This document shows positions 6,031-6,517 of a stretch of 6,517 nucleotides of DNA, piece by piece. The position numbers and the translations under genes were made by a program. The notes under the pieces were generated by a model. It was given only the letters and a program-made list of their open reading frames with translations, was not told the DNA's origin and did not search any database. Location: assembly GCA_947454695.1 (NCBI GenBank), contig CANGMW010000145.1, forward strand, positions 1 through 6,517, read 5' to 3'. The stretch is from Comamonadaceae bacterium. Its GTDB lineage: Bacteria; Pseudomonadota; Gammaproteobacteria; Burkholderiales; Burkholderiaceae_C. How positions within the stretch are numbered: the stretch's first letter is position 1; each line of letters starts with the position of its first letter.

Positions 6031-6517
6031 GTGAATAAAACTGGTTACTACACCCACCGCGATTGCCGTTTGCATGAGATGGGCCCGGGCCACCCGGAAT
6101 GCCCCGAGCGGCTCGATGCGATTGAAGACCGTTTGCTCATCACCGGTGTGGGCGACGCGCTGCACCGCATGGAGGTGCCCCCGGCGTCTATTGACGACAT
6201 CGAACTCGCGCACGGCCGCATGCATGTGGCCGCCTTGCGCGGACTCACCGACACCTTGCGCGAAGACGTACAGGCAGGCGGCCCGACGCATGTGCAGATC
6301 GATCCCGACACCTCGCTCAATGTGCACACCTGGAACGCTATTCTGCGCGGCGCAGGCGCTACGCTGGCCGCCACCGATGCGGTGATTGCGGGCGAATTAG
6401 AAAACGCCTTCTGCGCCATTCGTCCGCCGGGCCACCACGCCTGCCGCGACAAAGCCATGGGCTTTTGTTTTGTCAACAACGTGGCGATGGCTGCCAAGTA
6501 CGCGCTGGAGCGGCACG
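6031..6517 (+). CDS. Histone-deacetylase-family (arginase-fold) zinc amidohydrolase, N-terminal part
   Basis: 162 residues are visible from GTG 6031; the frame is still open at the right edge. Bacterial members of this family remove acetyl groups from polyamines, acetylated lysines or related amides with a catalytic zinc. Visible family motifs are GYYTHRDCRLHEMGPGHPECPERL (written from residue 5 to 28: key residues Gly18, Pro19, His21, Pro22, Pro26, Glu27, Arg28), DPDTSLNVHTW (91-101), the catalytic tandem histidine RPPGHHA (His135 and His136, 131-137), and GFCFVNNVA (144-152). The zinc-ligand Asp and His residues of the C-terminal half lie beyond the window, so activity cannot be judged. GTG is chosen because GGGA stands 7 nt upstream and the family motif begins five residues in. 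It is divergent from mltB. The substrate class is not decided by this fragment. Confidence 0.9.
   Translation, partial: MNKTGYYTHRDCRLHEMGPGHPECPERLDAIEDRLLITGVGDALHRMEVPPASIDDIELAHGRMHVAALRGLTDTLREDVQAGGPTHVQIDPDTSLNVHTWNAILRGAGATLAATDAVIAGELENAFCAIRPPGHHACRDKAMGFCFVNNVAMAAKYALERH

Noticed and set aside
6048..6497. Minus-strand and alternative-frame open frames over the right edge
   Set aside because: They are shadows of the deacetylase-family gene, whose own frame from 6031 carries clear family motifs and is open to the window end.

Overview
The window looks like a Betaproteobacterial chromosome, most likely Burkholderiales and possibly Comamonadaceae. This rests on the style of the MltB, ComEC and histone-deacetylase-like proteins and on the high GC of the flanking genes; it is an inference from the sequence alone. 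There are seven supported protein genes. The two outermost are cut by the window edges. I see no tRNA, rRNA, CRISPR array, insertion sequence or transposase.

Layout from left to right. (1) The C-terminal part of comEC runs rightward to 601: the metallo-beta-lactamase-like domain of the DNA-uptake channel. (2) Convergent with it, 35 nt away, is a leftward gene for a membrane-anchored TPR protein of unknown role (637-1962). (3) A 96-nt divergent gap holding a perfect 7+2+7 inverted repeat separates it from a rightward gene for an exported alpha/beta-hydrolase-like protein (2059-2898). (4) A hairpin and T-run follow. The next three genes all run leftward: a FkbM-type methyltransferase-like protein starting at TTG (2993-3856), a family-2-like glycosyltransferase (4068-4832, or to 4871 with a GTG start), and mltB, a lytic murein transglycosylase (4868-5992). 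(5) Only 38 nt upstream of mltB, a histone-deacetylase-family amidohydrolase starts divergently at GTG (6031) and runs off the right edge.

The flanking genes (comEC, mltB, deacetylase) are GC-rich and look like housekeeping genes. The methyltransferase and glycosyltransferase, and more mildly the TPR gene, are visibly richer in A+T. Sample 60-base lines have 27 G+C at 3001-3060 and at 4201-4260, against 40 at 5101-5160. The simplest reading is a block of accessory genes between conserved neighbours. The glycosyltransferase and methyltransferase would plausibly build or decorate a surface glycan. The TPR protein and exported hydrolase form a divergent pair of unknown role.

No known defence, secretion or biosynthetic system is complete here. 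The points most worth a second look are the TPR/hydrolase pair with its shared dyad, and a 21-codon leader ORF whose stop overlaps the TTG start of the methyltransferase by exactly four bases.
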